A stretch of 29,465 bases of DNA, taken from positions 1 through 29,465 of the forward strand of contig SYGQ01000038.1 of NCBI GenBank assembly GCA_005799475.1. Direction: 5' to 3'. A program made the translations under genes and the position numbers. The DNA comes from Planctomycetia bacterium (GTDB lineage: Bacteria > Planctomycetota > Phycisphaerae > Phycisphaerales > SM1A02). A model generated the notes under the pieces. That model was not told where the DNA came from and did not search any database. It saw only the letters and a program-made list of their open reading frames with translations. Shown here piece by piece: positions 8,585 to 16,367 of the stretch (positions are counted from its first letter, which is position 1; each line of letters starts with the position of its first letter).

Positions 8585-9658
8585 CTACGGGATCGAAATC
8601 TCACGACCGAGTCGCGCGCTCTCGTAGATCGCGTCGATCGCACTTTGCAGTGATCGAGCCTCGACACCGCTCGCGATCGGCGTGCCGCCCTCGCGGACGA
8701 GCCGCGCAAACTGTCGGTACTGCTCGTCCCACGCGTCTTCCCAAGGATCCATCGATGACACGGGGATGTCGACTTCGAGTGGTCCCTCGCTATCTTCGGT
8801 CGCGAGCGTCGCCTTTGCCAACAGCGGCGCGAAGTGAACGCCGCCTCGAGTGCCCATGATGACGAGTCCGTCGCGGTAGACACCCTCAGGCAGGTTGGCC
8901 GCCCACGCGACATTGAGTTCGATCGTGAGTTCGCCCCGGCAGCGCAACAACGCGACGACGGAGTCTTCGACATCGCAGACGCCGTCGAGTTTCGGCGGAC
9001 CCGACCACATCTCGCGATACCGGTACTGGCCGATGGGATTGCCGAACTTCGAGTAGGTCACGCCGCTGACGCGCTCAATCACGGGCTGCCCCGCGAGGAG
9101 AAGCGCGAGGTCGAGGACATGGACGCCAAGGTCAATGAGGGGTCCGCCCCCCGAGAGCCGTTTCGTCGTGAACCAGCCTCCGAGCCCGGGAATCCCCCGC
9201 TGCCGATAGACCTGCGCCTTGATGTGGTAAATGGAGCCGAGTTGGCCTGATTCGATGCATGTGCGCACCGCACGCGTGGCCGGGGCGCTGCGGCAGACGA
9301 GGCCTACTTGAAGGCGGCCACGGCTCGTCGCGGCGCTCGCCACGATCTCGTCGCACTCGGCCACTGAGAGCGCCATCGGCTTCTCGAGCAGGACATGCTT
9401 GTGCGCGGCAAGCGCGGCACATGCGCAGGCCTTGTGGGCAAAGTTAGGCACGGCGATCGCCACGGCATCGATGTCGCGTCGCGCAAGGAGCGCCTCGAGG
9501 GACTCGGCCGCGACCGCGCCGCACTCGGAGGCGAACGCGCTCGCCCGCGAGGCATCGGTGTCCCACGCGCCACCGACCTTGAATCCGTTTCGCGCGCCGA
9601 CCTTGGCATGGAGCGCGCCAATCGCGCCACAGCCCACAATGCCAAGAGTCGCCGTCAC
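8585..9658 (-). CDS. Gfo/Idh/MocA-family NAD(P)-dependent oxidoreductase
   Basis: A protein of 357 residues. It starts with a Rossmann motif (TLGIVGCGAIGALHAKV), followed by the family signature EKPMALSVAECDEI around residue 95 and the substrate-domain segment GGGPLIDLGVHVLDLALLL. Family members oxidise or reduce sugars, inositols and related compounds with NAD(P); the substrate cannot be told here. The start is GTG 9658: any longer reading adds unrelated residues and runs through the divergent promoter. TATCCT stands six bases before the GTG. AGGAGA immediately abuts the start codon and is too close to serve as a Shine-Dalgarno sequence. Divergent from the DadA-like gene with only 18 bp between start codons. 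Confidence 0.9.
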   Translation of the reverse strand: MTATLGIVGCGAIGALHAKVGARNGFKVGGAWDTDASRASAFASECGAVAAESLEALLARRDIDAVAIAVPNFAHKACACAALAAHKHVLLEKPMALSVAECDEIVASAATSRGRLQVGLVCRSAPATRAVRTCIESGQLGSIYHIKAQVYRQRGIPGLGGWFTTKRLSGGGPLIDLGVHVLDLALLLAGQPVIERVSGVTYSKFGNPIGQYRYREMWSGPPKLDGVCDVEDSVVALLRCRGELTIELNVAWAANLPEGVYRDGLVIMGTRGGVHFAPLLAKATLATEDSEGPLEVDIPVSSMDPWEDAWDEQYRQFARLVREGGTPIASGVEARSLQSAIDAIYESARLGREISIP

Positions 9659-9663
9659 TCTCC

Positions 9664-9670
9664 TAGGATA
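9664..9670. promoter_or_regulatory. Overlapping divergent -10 elements between Gfo/Idh and DadA-like genes
   Basis: Plus-strand TAGGAT (9664-9669) lies seven bases before ATG 9677. Minus-strand TATCCT (9670-9665) lies six bases before GTG 9658. They overlap by five base pairs, so one RNA polymerase would exclude the other, and both transcripts would start at or beside their start codons. No good -35 is visible for either direction. Confidence 0.5.
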
Positions 9671-9676
9671 GGGTTG

Positions 9677-10930
9677 ATGAGCCAACCACGGACGGTTGTC
9701 GTGGGCGCAGGGATCGTCGGACTCTGCTGCGCGTACGAACTCGCGCGCGCGGGGCACCGCGTCACGGTGCTCGACCGTGAGCCCATCGGGAACGCGGCCT
9801 CATCGGGAAACGCAGGACTCTTTTCGATCGGCCACTACCCCCTCACGCGCCCGGGGGCGGCATGGCGCGGGCTCAAGTGGATGTTCGACCGCACGAGCCC
9901 GCTTTGGATCAAGCCGAGCCTCTCGCCCGCGCTTCTGAAGTGGCTTTGGACCTTCCACAGGCACTGCGACCGCGCGACCACCGAACGCGCCGTGACGACA
10001 CTCTGCGCGCTCGGGTGGGAAACAATCGCCGCGCTCGAATCGATGCTCGACCGTGAGCGCATCGAGTGCCACTACGAACGGACTGGATGGCTCGACCTCA
10101 TCACCGACGAGACCCAACTCGACGCGGCCGAAGCTGAGGGACGCTCGATCGGAAAGTTTGGGTACTCGACCCGCCGGCTCTCAGCTCGGGAGTTGTGCGA
10201 CTGGGACGGGGCCTACACCGACCGCGTCGCTGGCGCCATCCACTACACGGACACCGCGATCTTGCACCCGGGCATGCTGATGCAGTCTCTGGCGGCCGCG
10301 GTCGTGCGTGCGGGCGCGACGCTCCGGCTCGACGCGACGGTGTCAGCCCTGGCGAAGGAGAAGACGGGCAAGTGTGTGGGGGCACGACTTTCGACCGGCG
10401 AGACAGTCGAGGCCGAGACGACGCTTCTCGCTTCGGGCATCTGGTCGCAAGAACTCGCGGCGACGATCGGCGTCGATGTCCCCATGCAGCCCGCGCGCGG
10501 CTACCACATTCAACTTGATGGGGTCGATCCGCTGCCCCGCACCGGTGGCGTGCTTCACGAGACGGCGGTCGCCTACGCGCCAATGGGTTCGCAGCTGAGA
10601 CTCGCAGGGACGCTCGAGATCGCGCCGCTTGGCAGGCCGTGGATGCGACGACGACTCGACGCCATCAGGCGCAAGGCGTCCGCGTGCCTCGTGGGTGTCG
10701 ATGGGGCGCATGTGGTGCGCGAGTGGGCGGGCTACCGACCGTGTACAGGCGACGGCATGCCCGTCATCGGATTCGCACGCGAAGTGCCCAATCTCTACAT
10801 CGCCACAGGTCACGCGATGATGGGGCTCATGCTCGGGCCAGTCACTGGCAAGATCGCCTGCGCCGACATCTGTCGTACCGCGCCTCCCGTCGCCGCCGAC
10901 CTCCTCGCTCTCGTGCGCCCGCGCAACTAG
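9677..10930 (+). CDS. DadA-like FAD-dependent D-amino-acid dehydrogenase/oxidoreductase
   Basis: A protein of 417 residues of the DAO family. The N-terminal FAD-binding fold is clear: TVVVGAGIVGLCCAYELARAGHRVTVLDRE, then SSGNAGLFSIGHYPLTRPG. The C-terminus has the second FAD contact region (VREWAGYRPCTGDGMPVIG and YIATGHAMMGLMLGPVTGKI). These features match D-amino-acid dehydrogenases (DadA) that pass electrons to the respiratory chain, but related enzymes oxidise glycine, sarcosine or hydroxyproline, and no adjacent gene decides between them. ATG 9677 was chosen because the conserved Rossmann motif begins within the next 12 residues and TAGGAT stands seven bases upstream; the longer open frame from 9395 is antisense to the Gfo/Idh gene. 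The stop overlaps the ROK kinase stop in CTAG 10927-10930. Confidence 0.85.
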   Translation: MSQPRTVVVGAGIVGLCCAYELARAGHRVTVLDREPIGNAASSGNAGLFSIGHYPLTRPGAAWRGLKWMFDRTSPLWIKPSLSPALLKWLWTFHRHCDRATTERAVTTLCALGWETIAALESMLDRERIECHYERTGWLDLITDETQLDAAEAEGRSIGKFGYSTRRLSARELCDWDGAYTDRVAGAIHYTDTAILHPGMLMQSLAAAVVRAGATLRLDATVSALAKEKTGKCVGARLSTGETVEAETTLLASGIWSQELAATIGVDVPMQPARGYHIQLDGVDPLPRTGGVLHETAVAYAPMGSQLRLAGTLEIAPLGRPWMRRRLDAIRRKASACLVGVDGAHVVREWAGYRPCTGDGMPVIGFAREVPNLYIATGHAMMGLMLGPVTGKIACADICRTAPPVAADLLALVRPRN

Positions 10931-11832
10931 CACATATCCCAGAGGCGCGCGGCACCGCGCACGCCGCTGGCGTCGCCGAATCTCGCCCTGACAATCGGGG
11001 TCTCGAACTGGTCGGAGAAGATCCGTTCGCGCACGAGCGCGCCAAGACGCATGTCCAGCCCCTCGATGTTGCTGACGCCGCCGCCGAGCACGATCGCGTC
11101 GGGATCGACCATGTTGACGAGGCTCGCGATGGCATCGGCAAGCCAGTTGCCCAGCGAGTCGATCGTTTCGATGGCCGCGCCGTCGTCACCGGATTGCGCG
11201 CGGCTCGCGATCTCTGGAAGCGTGCGCTTCGCACCACCCTTCTGCACATAGAACCGCTCAAGCGCGGGCCCGCTGATGAACTGCTCGGTGCACCCGAACT
11301 TCCCGCAGTAGCACGGACGCGACATGCAGTCGTCGCGGCTCGCGCCAGGCAGTGGACAGTGCCCCCACTCACCGGCAATGCCGTTGTGCCCTTCGATGAT
11401 GCGGCGATCCACGACGAGCCCGCCACCCACTCCGGTACCCAGAATCACGGCGAACACGACGCGCGCATCCTTCGCAGCGCCGTCGAAGGCTTCTGAGAGC
11501 GCGAGGCAGTTCGCGTCGTTGGCTCCGCGCACCTCGCGGCCGAGCGCGAGAGAGAGATCGCCCATCACATCACGGCCGTTCAGGCAGGTTGAGTTGGCGT
11601 TACGGTGGAGGCCCGTGCGAGCCGAGACGCTGCCGGGATACCCGACGCCGACGCTCGCTCCCGCGCCAAGTTTGGTCTCAACTTCCGCGACCAGAGCGAC
11701 AATCGTGCGAATCGTTTCGTCGTAGTTCCCCTGCGGCGTCGGTGCGCGCAGCCGCATCAGTTCGTCGCCGGTTCGCGAAAGCGCGCAGGCGGCAACTTTC
11801 GTGCCTCCAAGGTCGATGCCGATTCGTGTCAT
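10927..11832 (-). CDS. ROK-family sugar kinase (glucokinase-like)
   Basis: A protein of 301 residues. N-terminal phosphate-binding motif RIGIDLGGTKVAACAL, GAND near the catalytic Asp, ILGTGVGGGLVVDRRI, and the ROK zinc site built from GEWGHCPLPG and CYCGKFGCTEQFISG. ROK kinases phosphorylate glucose, fructose, N-acetylmannosamine and similar sugars with ATP in the cytoplasm; glucokinase is the default guess here. The start is fixed by the ATGA overlap with the upstream ureohydrolase stop (11832-11829), which indicates translational coupling. A functional link between a formimidoylglutamase-like enzyme and a sugar kinase is not obvious. The stop shares CTAG with the DadA-like gene. Confidence 0.92.
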   Translation of the reverse strand: MTRIGIDLGGTKVAACALSRTGDELMRLRAPTPQGNYDETIRTIVALVAEVETKLGAGASVGVGYPGSVSARTGLHRNANSTCLNGRDVMGDLSLALGREVRGANDANCLALSEAFDGAAKDARVVFAVILGTGVGGGLVVDRRIIEGHNGIAGEWGHCPLPGASRDDCMSRPCYCGKFGCTEQFISGPALERFYVQKGGAKRTLPEIASRAQSGDDGAAIETIDSLGNWLADAIASLVNMVDPDAIVLGGGVSNIEGLDMRLGALVRERIFSDQFETPIVRARFGDASGVRGAARLWDMC

Positions 11833-12782
11833 CGCTGCGTCGGAAGAGCGCGAACGATCGAGTCGATCACGGCCGCGCCAAGCCGAGCTGTGCGGCCACC
11901 CACATCGAGCCCAGGTGCGCACTCAGCGATCTCGATGCCTGAGACCTTGCCGCTGGCGGCGATCCGCCTGACAACCGATCGGAACAGCGCGTCAGGAGTG
12001 ATCCCCATCGGGCTCGGCGCACTCACGCCTGGAGCTGCGGCCGCCGAGAACACATCGAGGTCAACGCTCAGGCACACGAGATCGCACGCACCAAGGAAGC
12101 GATCAATCACCTGCATCATCGACGCCTCCTGTGAAGGTTGGAACGCATCGATGTCGACGATCTGCGCGCCCGCCGCCACGGCGCGGTGGATCAGCGCCGG
12201 CGTGTTGTGCGCGGGCTGCATCCCAAGGAGCAAGTACCAGAACGGTCGCGAGTGCGCCTTGCACCATGAGTGCACCTGCGTGTACGGAGTGCCCGAGTGC
12301 GCGACGACATGATTGGGCTCGCGCATGTCGATGTGCGCGTCGATGTTGATGCACCCGACGACGGCGCCCGCAGGTGCGGCCTGAACGGTGCCGAGCCAGT
12401 GCCCGAATGCCTGATCGTGTCCGCCGCCCAAGACGAGGGGAACGCCGCCACCCGCGCGCGCGGCCGCGACCGCCGCCGCGAGCCCCTGCTGCCATGCCTC
12501 GGCATGATCGGATCCACCTGCGACATCTCCGGCATCGAAGAGTCGGTACCCCGGCGGCGCGGGAAGATTGCTGCACGCCAGACGCAGGGCGGCCGGACCC
12601 TCGTGCGCCCCGCCTCGACCGAAGTTCGCCCGGACGCCCGCATCAGTCGGGTATCCGATGACGACAATCGACCGCGGCGACGAACGAGTCTTCGGAAGCG
12701 CGTCCCATGGCTTCACGACCTGATGCCATCGCTGCGCATGTGGGTCGGGGCCATCGTCGCGTCCGCGCCAGTTCCAGATCAT
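11829..12782 (-). CDS. hutG: Ureohydrolase, formimidoylglutamase (HutG)-like
   Basis: A protein of 317 residues of the arginase/agmatinase fold with a two-metal (Mn) centre. Ligand motifs are all present: GGGHDQAFG (first His), INIDAHIDMRE (Asp-x-His-x-Asp) and SVDLDVF (Asp-x-Asp). The N-terminal WNWRGRDDG followed by RWHQVV is characteristic of formimidoylglutamases, which split N-formimidoyl-glutamate into glutamate and formamide in histidine breakdown. No hutH, hutU or hutI lies nearby, so the substrate is not certain. ATG 12782 has TAAGAT six bases upstream and no Shine-Dalgarno. First gene of a two-gene operon with the ROK kinase; divergent from the S9 peptidase gene with 23 bp between start codons. 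Confidence 0.85.
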   Translation of the reverse strand: MIWNWRGRDDGPDPHAQRWHQVVKPWDALPKTRSSPRSIVVIGYPTDAGVRANFGRGGAHEGPAALRLACSNLPAPPGYRLFDAGDVAGGSDHAEAWQQGLAAAVAAARAGGGVPLVLGGGHDQAFGHWLGTVQAAPAGAVVGCINIDAHIDMREPNHVVAHSGTPYTQVHSWCKAHSRPFWYLLLGMQPAHNTPALIHRAVAAGAQIVDIDAFQPSQEASMMQVIDRFLGACDLVCLSVDLDVFSAAAAPGVSAPSPMGITPDALFRSVVRRIAASGKVSGIEIAECAPGLDVGGRTARLGAAVIDSIVRALPTQR

Positions 12783-12788
12783 TGACGG

Positions 12789-12798
12789 ATCTTACGAT
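12789..12798. promoter_or_regulatory. Overlapping divergent -10 elements between hutG-like and S9 peptidase genes
   Basis: Minus-strand TAAGAT (12794-12789) ends six bases before ATG 12782. Plus-strand TACGAT (12793-12798) ends seven bases before ATG 12806. The two hexamers share their self-complementary TA step. Neither gene has a Shine-Dalgarno sequence. Confidence 0.5.
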
Positions 12799-12805
12799 GC
12801 GCTGC

Positions 12806-14869
12806 ATGCCCCCCCGCCGAACCGGCACCCGACTTCGCCCCATCGCGGCGAGTGATCTCCTTCGACTCGAGACGCCCCTCGATCCGCAGATCGATGCCGG
12901 TGGCGAAGAGATCGTCTTTGCCGTCAAGCGCCCAGATTCAGCGTCGACCTTTCAGACGAGACTCCACTGGGTGGAGATGGACGGGCGCGCCGGCGATCGC
13001 GCGATCACCGAGGGGCCGCGCGACCGCTCGCCTCGTTGGCTTCTCGCTGGTCGCGGCATCCTGTTCGTCCGCGAAGCGCGAAAGGGTTCACCTCAGTTGG
13101 CGCTCCTGCCACGCAAGGGACGGCGCTGGGGTCGAGCCAGAGTCCTCACCCGACTTCCTGAGGGTTCCATCGGTGAAGTCCGGGTGTCCCCGAATGGTCG
13201 CGAGGTGGCCTTCGCGTTCCGCGAGACGGCGCTCGAGGCCACGACCGCCGCGGCGAAACTCCGAGTGCGCACGAAGGCGAGTCCGCCTCCACTGGTCGTG
13301 TCGGACCCGTGGTACCGACTCGATGGCGACGGCGTGTTCGGCGCAGCACGATTCCGCCTTCACATTCTCGACCTCGCGTCGAAGCGGATCCGAGAGATCC
13401 CACTCGGCGACACCATGGGCACCTTCGGATTCGATTGGTCCCCTGATGGCACGCGCATCGCGGCAACGGTGAACCGATCACCGAGCGCGCTCATCGAACC
13501 GTGGTTGGCCGAACTCGTGATTGTCGATTCGCAGCGGGGCACGGTGCGCGCGTGTCGCGGCCTTCCCATCGGCCCAAAGGCATCTCCCGTATGGAGCCCC
13601 GACGGCGAGGCGATCGCGTACGCGGGCCGAGTTGGCCGCAGCTCCGCCTACGCGACGGCGAATCTCGGGATCTTTGTGCACTCACTTTCCAACGGCACCA
13701 CGCGGGATCTTCTCGCCGCCACAGACTTCTGCGCGATGACCGCCACGCTCACCGACAGCGCCGAGTCGAGTTTTGCGTCGTGGCTCCGCTGGATGCCAGG
13801 AGGCGAGTCGATCGTCATGCGTCTCGGATGGCACGGCTCGGGCCATCTTGCAAGCGTGGACCGCGCAGGTCGCAGGGTCCGTCTCCACACTCCCGCGGGT
13901 GCCGAGCACCTGCCCGCGAGCTTGGCTGCCAACGGGTCGCGCATCGCGCTCGTCCGCACGGCCCCCGCCGAGCCGCCCGAGGTCTGCGTCGCCGATGTCG
14001 CCGGCATCGAGTTTCCGGTGCGACAAGTGACGCAACTCAACAGTGCATTCGTCGACGGCGTCGACCTTGCTGATGTGGAAGAGCGTTGGACGCGTGCCAA
14101 GGACGGGGTGGCGGTGCACTACTGGGTCATGCGCCCCCCTTTGGCGGCGCGCGGACGGCGCAAGACTCCCGCCATCCTCGAAGTCCACGGCGGTCCGCAC
14201 GCGCAGTACGGCTTCCCGTTCTTCTTCGAGTTTCAATTGCTCGCCGCGCAGGGTTGGACCGTCTACTTCTCGAATCCACGCGGATCCAAGGGCTACGGCG
14301 CGGCGCTGTGTGGTTCGATCAAGGGCTCGTGGGGCGGCAAGGACTGGGTCGATGTGCAAGCCGTCACTCGTGAGATGCGGCGTGACCGGCGAGTCGATGC
14401 GTCGCGCCTCGGCATCATGGGTGGCTCCTACGGCGGCTACATGACCAACTGGGCCGTCTCGCACACGCACGACTTCGTCGGCGCCATCAGCGACCGCTGT
14501 GTCTCCAACCTCGTGAGCCACTGCGGCAATTCCGACTTTCCCGAACTGCCCGGCGAGTACTGGCGCGGCTCCGCGTTCAAGGATCCGCGCGCACTTTGGC
14601 GATCGAGTCCCATCGCGCACTTCTCGAAGGCGCGAACGCCGATGCTGCTCATCCACAGCGAGGGCGATCTTCGTTGCAACATCGAACAGTCTGAGCAGAT
14701 CCATGCCGCGCTCGTTGTCCAGCGCGTGCCTGTGCGCTTCGTCCGCTACGGGCGCCAGACGAGCCACGGCATGAGCCGCAACGGTCCACCGGACCTTCGC
14801 ATCCACCGGCTTGATGAGATCACTAGGTGGTGGCGCGGCGTGTTCGCGGGGAAGCCCCCCGTCGCGTGA
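12806..14869 (+). CDS. S9-family (prolyl oligopeptidase-like) serine peptidase
   Basis: A protein of 687 residues. The first 400 or so form a beta-propeller with WD40/TolB-like blades (FGFDWSPDGTRIA, ASPVWSPDGEAIAYAGR), which filters substrates by size. The C-terminal alpha/beta hydrolase has the catalytic triad in family context: Ser541 in MGGSYGGYMTNW, Asp621 in HSEGDLRCNIEQ and His654 in RQTSHGMSRNG. An upstream oxyanion segment LEVHGGPHAQYG is also visible. The pattern is that of acylaminoacyl-peptidase or dipeptidyl-peptidase types acting on short peptides. No signal peptide is seen, so cytoplasmic. ATG 12806 was preferred to ATG 12797 because the latter lies inside the -10 hexamer. It ends 6 bp from the convergent AsmA-like stop. 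Confidence 0.93.
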   Translation: MPPRRTGTRLRPIAASDLLRLETPLDPQIDAGGEEIVFAVKRPDSASTFQTRLHWVEMDGRAGDRAITEGPRDRSPRWLLAGRGILFVREARKGSPQLALLPRKGRRWGRARVLTRLPEGSIGEVRVSPNGREVAFAFRETALEATTAAAKLRVRTKASPPPLVVSDPWYRLDGDGVFGAARFRLHILDLASKRIREIPLGDTMGTFGFDWSPDGTRIAATVNRSPSALIEPWLAELVIVDSQRGTVRACRGLPIGPKASPVWSPDGEAIAYAGRVGRSSAYATANLGIFVHSLSNGTTRDLLAATDFCAMTATLTDSAESSFASWLRWMPGGESIVMRLGWHGSGHLASVDRAGRRVRLHTPAGAEHLPASLAANGSRIALVRTAPAEPPEVCVADVAGIEFPVRQVTQLNSAFVDGVDLADVEERWTRAKDGVAVHYWVMRPPLAARGRRKTPAILEVHGGPHAQYGFPFFFEFQLLAAQGWTVYFSNPRGSKGYGAALCGSIKGSWGGKDWVDVQAVTREMRRDRRVDASRLGIMGGSYGGYMTNWAVSHTHDFVGAISDRCVSNLVSHCGNSDFPELPGEYWRGSAFKDPRALWRSSPIAHFSKARTPMLLIHSEGDLRCNIEQSEQIHAALVVQRVPVRFVRYGRQTSHGMSRNGPPDLRIHRLDEITRWWRGVFAGKPPVA

Positions 14870-14875
14870 CTGCGG

Positions 14876-15697
14876 TCACTTCGGATTGAAGATGCCGTCC
14901 AAGGCGTCGCCGATTTTCTTGCCCACATCTTCGAGAACCGGCGTCGCGTCCTGGATGAAGGACCGTGCGGCGGTTCCGAGAGTTTGAGCCGCTGATCCAA
15001 GCTGCGAGAGGACTTCGGACGAGAGTCCGTTGATCCGGGCGGCCAGAACGGCCGTCGTCAGCCGGGCGATGATGTCGGTCGAGAGTGCCGACGCGAGTTG
15101 GGTGGCCGTTGTCTTCGTACCGATGTCGTCGATGAGGATGTCGGGAATGGTGACATCGACCGCTCTCCCAGCCAGCGTCGTCATCGTGCTCGAAGCCGTC
15201 ACGCGAATGTCGCGCATGGAGAGGTGCCGCACGACCACCGATCGAGACGGCGCTGACGACGCCTTCGCGTCGGCGATGTCCCCCGCGGCGAGGGTGCTTG
15301 TGACGGTGGTGATGTTGAGATGGCCACCGGTTTCCGTCAGTTGAAGGTGCACGCCGTCGATCTCGATCGCATCCACTTCAATCGAGTCGGCGAACAGCCC
15401 ACGCAAGCCGACGCTCACCCGTACGCCGCCAATCGTGAGCATGGAGCCATCGGGAAACCCCGGCGGTTCGCGCACATCGATCCCGCCGACTGTCGAAACG
15501 CCGTCGAACAGACCAACATGGACGCTGCGAACGCGAACTTCGGTGCCGAGCGCCTTTGACGCCGCGGAAGCCGCGATTCGAGCCGCGGCGGCATCGAGGA
15601 AGAGGACGCCGGCAATCGCGAGCGCCACGAGCAGCACGCCCGCCCAAAGCGCGAGACGGCGGATGGCCATTCCCCGCATCAAGAGCCTTGGTCGCAT
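14876..15697 (-). CDS. AsmA-like membrane-anchored protein
   Basis: A protein of 273 residues. A basic N-terminus is followed by one transmembrane helix (LALWAGVLLVALAIAGVLFL, about residues 14-33). The remainder looks like the start of an AsmA-type repeat: EVRVRSVHVGLFDGVSTVGGIDVREPPGF, then alternating beta-strands (VDAIEIDGVHLQLTETGGHLNI). It is rich in Thr, Ser, Val and Ala. AsmA-like proteins span the periplasm and affect envelope lipid transport, but most are longer; this is a short version with a helical C-terminal tail and no known substrate. ATG 15697 fits the -10 at TAGGCT nine bases upstream; ATGs at codons 7 and 10 are alternatives. Confidence 0.75.
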   Translation of the reverse strand: MRPRLLMRGMAIRRLALWAGVLLVALAIAGVLFLDAAAARIAASAASKALGTEVRVRSVHVGLFDGVSTVGGIDVREPPGFPDGSMLTIGGVRVSVGLRGLFADSIEVDAIEIDGVHLQLTETGGHLNITTVTSTLAAGDIADAKASSAPSRSVVVRHLSMRDIRVTASSTMTTLAGRAVDVTIPDILIDDIGTKTTATQLASALSTDIIARLTTAVLAARINGLSSEVLSQLGSAAQTLGTAARSFIQDATPVLEDVGKKIGDALDGIFNPK

Positions 15698-15706
15698 GGA
15701 AGGGCG

Positions 15707-15716
15707 AGCCTATCAT
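15707..15716. promoter_or_regulatory. Overlapping divergent -10 elements between AsmA-like gene and folE
   Basis: Plus-strand TATCAT (15711-15716) ends nine bases before the folE ATG at 15726, with a partial -35 TTGGTC at 15688-15693 spaced 17 bp. Minus-strand TAGGCT (15712-15707) ends nine bases before ATG 15697. The hexamers share TA. The arrangement is symmetrical around 15711.5. Confidence 0.5.
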
Positions 15717-15725
15717 TCACGCTCA

Positions 15726-16355
15726 ATGACCACGCATGACCTGAGTGCGGCGCGAGGCGCCCACAGCGAACACGACTCCGCCGACGCGCACGAATGCGTT
15801 CGCACGATCCTTCGTTTCATCGGCGAGGATCCGGAGCGCGAGGGGCTCATCGACACCCCGAGTCGCGTTGTCCGCGCATGGCAAGAGCACTTCTCCGGAT
15901 ACCACCAAGATCCGGCCACCGTGCTCAACCGCACCTTTACCGAGATCGAGGGCTACGACCAGATGGTGCTCCTGACGGGGCTTGACATTCACAGCCACTG
16001 TGAGCACCACATGGTGCCATTCGTCGGCCGCGCGCATGTGGCGTACATCCCCGACGGGAAGGTCGTTGGCCTCTCGAAGCTCGCGAAGGTTGTCGAGATT
16101 TACTCCAAGCGACTGCAGGTTCAGGAAAAACTCACCGCGCAAGTCGCCAACGCGATCCAGACGCATCTCCAGCCGCTGGGCGTTGCCGTCGTTGTGCAAG
16201 CCCGGCACTTCTGCATGTGTTATCGCGGCGTGCACCAGCCGCACGCGTGGACAACCACCAGCAAGTTGACGGGCATCTTTCTCGAAGACAACGCGACTCG
16301 ATCCGAGTTCCTTCGGCTCATCGACATCGGCCAGGCCCCGGCGGCGGGACTCTAG
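15726..16355 (+). CDS. folE: GTP cyclohydrolase I
   Basis: First enzyme of tetrahydrofolate (and pterin or queuosine precursor) synthesis: GTP to 7,8-dihydroneopterin triphosphate plus formate. The 209 residues have the family core: DTPSRVVRAWQEHFSGY, DIHSHCEHHMVPFVG with zinc ligands Cys92 and His95, YIPDGKVVGLSKLAKVVEIYSKR, and HFCMCYRGVHQPHAWTTTS with the third ligand Cys163. All three ligands being present indicates the zinc-dependent type IA enzyme. ATG 15726 is taken because the conserved part begins about 25 residues in, TATCAT is nine bases upstream, and the longer open frame lies antisense to the AsmA-like gene. No Shine-Dalgarno. Confidence 0.96.
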   Translation: MTTHDLSAARGAHSEHDSADAHECVRTILRFIGEDPEREGLIDTPSRVVRAWQEHFSGYHQDPATVLNRTFTEIEGYDQMVLLTGLDIHSHCEHHMVPFVGRAHVAYIPDGKVVGLSKLAKVVEIYSKRLQVQEKLTAQVANAIQTHLQPLGVAVVVQARHFCMCYRGVHQPHAWTTTSKLTGIFLEDNATRSEFLRLIDIGQAPAAGL

Positions 16356-16367
16356 ACGCGTCGCCCT

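Noticed and set aside
9659..9664. AGGAGA as a Shine-Dalgarno for the Gfo/Idh gene
   Set aside because: It directly abuts the GTG start codon with no spacing, so it cannot pair productively with 16S rRNA; it is a by-product of the overlapping -10 elements.
13682..14806. Minus-strand open frame of 374 codons
   Set aside because: Antisense to the S9 peptidase whose catalytic triad is intact; composition is that of a shadow frame.
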